Assembly: GCA_024707365.1 (NCBI GenBank)
Contig: JANPZV010000005.1
Location: forward strand, 1,716,776 to 1,780,775
DNA: 64,000 nt
DNA from: Terricaulis sp.
GTDB taxonomy: Bacteria > Pseudomonadota > Alphaproteobacteria > Caulobacterales > Aquidulcibacteraceae
Direction of reading: 5' to 3'
Made by a program: the position numbers and the translations under genes. Each line of letters opens with the position of its first letter. The stretch's first letter is position 1. Positions 61,351 through 64,000 of the stretch are shown here, piece by piece. Under the pieces are notes generated by a model, which saw nothing but the letters and a program-made list of their open reading frames with translations, was not told where the DNA came from and searched no databases.

Positions 61351-61492
61351 ATTAGCGGCTCTCGCCCCGGCGCGAAGCCCCAGCCATAGGCCGACGCATG
61401 AAGGGCGCGTCGCGCTCATCGGCATTTTCCGCGCGCGCGCGACGGCTGGGCGGACGTGGACAAGCGCCGCCTTTGCCAGCACCATAAATGCA

Positions 61493-62498
61493 ATGGATGC
61501 AAAGCCGATCCCCGAATGGCGTGAGGTCACGCGCGCGTTTTCTGGAGGAGATCGCCCCGCGCAATGCGCCGGCGGTGCTGCGCGGGCTGGTGCGCGATTG
61601 GCCTGCGGTGGAAGCGGGCAGGCGCTCGCCCGAGGCGGCGTGCGCCTATTTGAAGCGCTTCGATATCGGCCGGCCGCAAGAGATCCTCGTTGGCCCGCCA
61701 GAAATTGGCGGGCGGTTTTTTTATCGCGAGGATATGAGCGGCTTCAATTTCGAGCGGCAGCGCACAACATTGCCTGACGCGCTGGACCGCATTCTCGCCA
61801 GCGGGCGCGATCCGCGCCCGGCCGCGCTTTATGTGGAATCCACGCCAGTGGCGGAGCGGATTCCTGATTTTTCCCGCGAGAATGCGCTCGATCTTGCGCC
61901 GCCATCGGCTGGCCCGCGCATCTGGATCGGCAACGCCACGATCGTGCAGACGCATTTCGATCTGAATGACAATATCGCCTGCGTTCTCGCCGGGCGGCGG
62001 CGCTTTACGCTGTTTCCGCCCGATCAGATCGGCAATCTTTATGTGGGCCCGCTTGATTTTACGCTGTCAGGCCCGCCGGTTTCGATGGTTGATCTCAATG
62101 CGCCGGATTTAGAGCGCTTCCCGCGATTTGCGCAGGCGCAAGCTGTGGCGCAATCAGCCGAGCTTGAGCCGGGCGATGCGATTTATATTCCCTATGGATG
62201 GTGGCATCAGGTTGAGGCGCTGGCGCCGTTTAACATGCTGCTCAATTATTGGTGGAATGAATCGCGGCCCGCAAACGGGGCGCCGTTCGATGCGATGCTG
62301 CATGCCGTAATGGTGCTGCGCGATCTGCCCGAGCAACAGCGCGCGGTGTGGCGATCGCTGTTTGATCATTATGCGTTCAAGCGCGATGGCGAGCCGGTGG
62401 GCCATTTGCCGCCCGCGCAGCGCGGCATGATGGGCGCGATGAGCGCAGAGCGGGTGCGCCAGATCAAAGCGATCCTGCTGCGCGCGGTCGGCCGCTAA
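61493..62498 (+). CDS. JmjC/cupin_8-domain protein (one frameshift)
   Basis: A JmjC-type cupin of about 335 aa, starting MDAKPIPEWREVTRA and, after the break, RFLEEIAPRNAPAVLRGLVRDWPAVEAG. Metal ligands are HFD in VQTHFDLNDNIA and His in PYGWWHQVEALAP, as in Fe(II)/2-oxoglutarate hydroxylases. The break near 61531-61540 is in GCGCGC; adding CG joins the frames. Such proteins often neighbour TonB receptors in Caulobacterales and related groups, but their substrates are unknown. It is divergent from the receptor gene and shares its AT-rich control region. The stop overlaps that of the GH9 gene. Confidence 0.8.
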
Positions 62499-64000
62499 TC
62501 GGCGGCGATCGGCTCAGCGAGAAACGCCGCGATCCAGAAGAACGGCGCGTTCCAATTGATCGCCACCTCGTTGAGCGAATAGGCCTCGATGTCATCGGCG
62601 TAGCAGGTCTGCGCGTGGCATTGCGGATAGATCCGTTCGGCCACGGAATCGGCGGGGCGATTGAAATTCGATCCGCCCGCCAGCACGCCGGGCGGCGGAG
62701 GCGGCAGCGCGGAATCGCGTGAAGGCGCCCAAAAGCGGTGATGCGGGTTCGTCATCGGCCGCGCGCCGTAGCCTGAAACGTAGGATTGATCGAGCGGATT
62801 GCGCCCGAGCATATAATCCATCGCGTTGATCACCTCATCGCGATAGCGCGCCTCGCCGGAGAAATCATAAGCCAGCGCCAACAGCAGCGCGCGATTGGCG
62901 AGATCCGCATTCGAGCCCCACACGTAACTGCGATTGAACGGGATGCGATAGCCTTGCCCCGCGCTCTCGTCCGCAAACGCCGCGCCCGCGCGGTGAGGGC
63001 CGCGCGCGCGCGTGCTTGATCATCGCCATCGCCCGCTATCGCCAGCGAGATGGTGCCGAGCGTATCCACGCGCGACCAGGAAAAATCGCCCGCGGCGAGC
63101 CAGTGCGGGGAGTTGCGCATGTCTGCGCCATAACGCGCTTGCCCGGTGGTGAGATAAAGCTCTGTTGCGGCCCAATAGAATTCATCGCTCAGCGCAACAT
63201 CGCCATAGCCGCCGCTGCCGGGGGAGAGATTGTAGGCGAATGCATCGGGCACGCGCAGCGCCGCATCATAGGCGCGGCGCGCGGCGCTCAAGCAGGCGCG
63301 CGGCGAACGCCGCATCGATCCCGGCCCAGATGCGCGCGCATTGCGCCGCATTGGCCGCGAGATTGAGCGTGGCCGCCGTGCTGGGATAGCTCAGCACCCG
63401 CTTTTCCGGATCAAGATGCGGCGGGGTGGGCACGGGCGTCCAGGTTTCGTCGTGCATCTTGTGATGCGCCATGCCCGAGGCGTCCACATTGGTGAAGCGC
63501 AACCCATTGAGCGTTGCGGTTTGATCGCCCAGCGGCAGATCAAGCCGCACCCCTCAGGCACTTGCATCGCCAGCATGAAATCCATCTGCCAGCGCACTTC
63601 ATCAAGCAAATCATTCACGCCATTGCCGCTTTCCGGGATCGCCAATGCGCCATCGGGAAACACCGCCGCGCCGCGTGCGCGTGCGCTCATAAAAATTCAG
63701 CAGCGTCCACACACTGATGCCGCCATTGACGACATACTTACCGTGATCGCCCGCATCATACCAGCCGCGCGACAGATCGAGCGTATAGGGACACCCGCGC
63801 CACTGATTGCCGAGCGTGTCACGCTCAACGCATCCGGCCGTATCTGGCGCATGTGCGATCGGCCGCGCCCAATGTGCGCCGACATGGCGCGCCTCAATCG
63901 CGATGCTGGCGCGCTGATGGTAGAAGAACGCGAACGTCGCGGGCGAGATTGTCGTAGAGATTGGGCGCGATTGCGAACGGATGGCTTGCCGCCGCGCCTA
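62495..64000 (-). CDS. Glycoside hydrolase family 9 (endoglucanase-like), 5' end outside window, about five frameshifts
   Basis: Joining frames from the right edge gives [16 protein letters not shown], then [14 protein letters not shown], the catalytic-base motif [16 protein letters not shown] and [14 protein letters not shown]. The C-terminal GH9 signature [15 protein letters not shown]...[10 protein letters not shown] and the acid [12 protein letters not shown] complete the order. Breaks lie near 63935, 63670, 63551-63554 (GGGG to GGGGG), 63300 and 62990. The function is hydrolysis of cellulose or other beta-1,4-glucans. The N-terminus, including any signal peptide or Ig-like domain, is beyond the window. 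Given the error pattern, an intact gene is likely. Confidence 0.85.

Overview
This 64 kb window is GC-rich chromosomal DNA of an alphaproteobacterium. Gene content and order (addB-addA, TsaE-AmgK-MurU, argB/engB/yidC/rnpA/rpmH, dapD, DUF1036, TIGR02300 and TIGR01459 proteins, tRNA-Arg(ACG), tRNA-Ala(GGC)) fit Caulobacterales, probably a Hyphomonadaceae-like lineage. That placement is inference from gene families; no 16S rRNA gene is present.

Layout. 1-5 kb: 3' end of a probable TPR gene, an exported M20 peptidase, a ferredoxin/ferredoxin-reductase pair, then tsaE and the peptidoglycan-recycling kinase amgK. 5-12 kb: murU, addB, addA. 12-16.5 kb: trxA, folC, dapD, a pyrimidine 5'-nucleotidase-like HAD protein and a double-DUF1036 protein. 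16.5-22 kb: argB, engB, yidC, rnpA and rpmH on the minus strand, with a glucokinase inserted on the plus strand. 22-29 kb: sensor kinase, a lower-GC patch with a MITE-like element and an unknown secreted protein, gamma-glutamyltransferase, P1 peptidase, tRNA-Arg, MpaB-like protein. 29-36 kb: DUF885 protein, then a leucine dehydrogenase/branched-chain keto-acid dehydrogenase operon (amino acid dehydrogenase, E1 alpha, E1 beta, E2). 36-45 kb: secreted proteins, a TIR-TM-repeat protein, a Gdx-type SMR exporter, rsmD, rluB-type synthase, tadA, MaoC hydratase, ribF. 45-47 kb: response regulator and an IS110-family element. 47-54 kb: histone-like protein, SDR, TPR lipoprotein, TIGR01459 HAD, udk, a repeat-rich gap, aroA, TIGR02300 protein, tRNA-Ala. 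54-62.5 kb: an iron/siderophore-type uptake locus (esterase, FecCD permease, ATPase, YncE-like protein, binding protein, TonB receptor, JmjC/cupin protein). 62.5-64 kb: a GH9 cellulase running off the end.

Two properties colour everything. First, about 40 frameshifts break some 23 otherwise intact genes, including aroA, argB, yidC, ribF and addA. Nearly all lie in homopolymers or GCGCGC runs, so they look like uncorrected long-read errors. These genes are given here as single CDS spanning the breaks. Second, intergenic spaces carry many palindromic repeats of several families; one copy lies in frame inside the E2 gene and another is split by the IS110 element.

The best lead is the IS110-family element at 45910-47036. 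Its ends can be set to the base from the interrupted repeat, and its 5' non-coding region carries segments that match or complement its own circular junction and its target, as expected for a bridge (guide) RNA.
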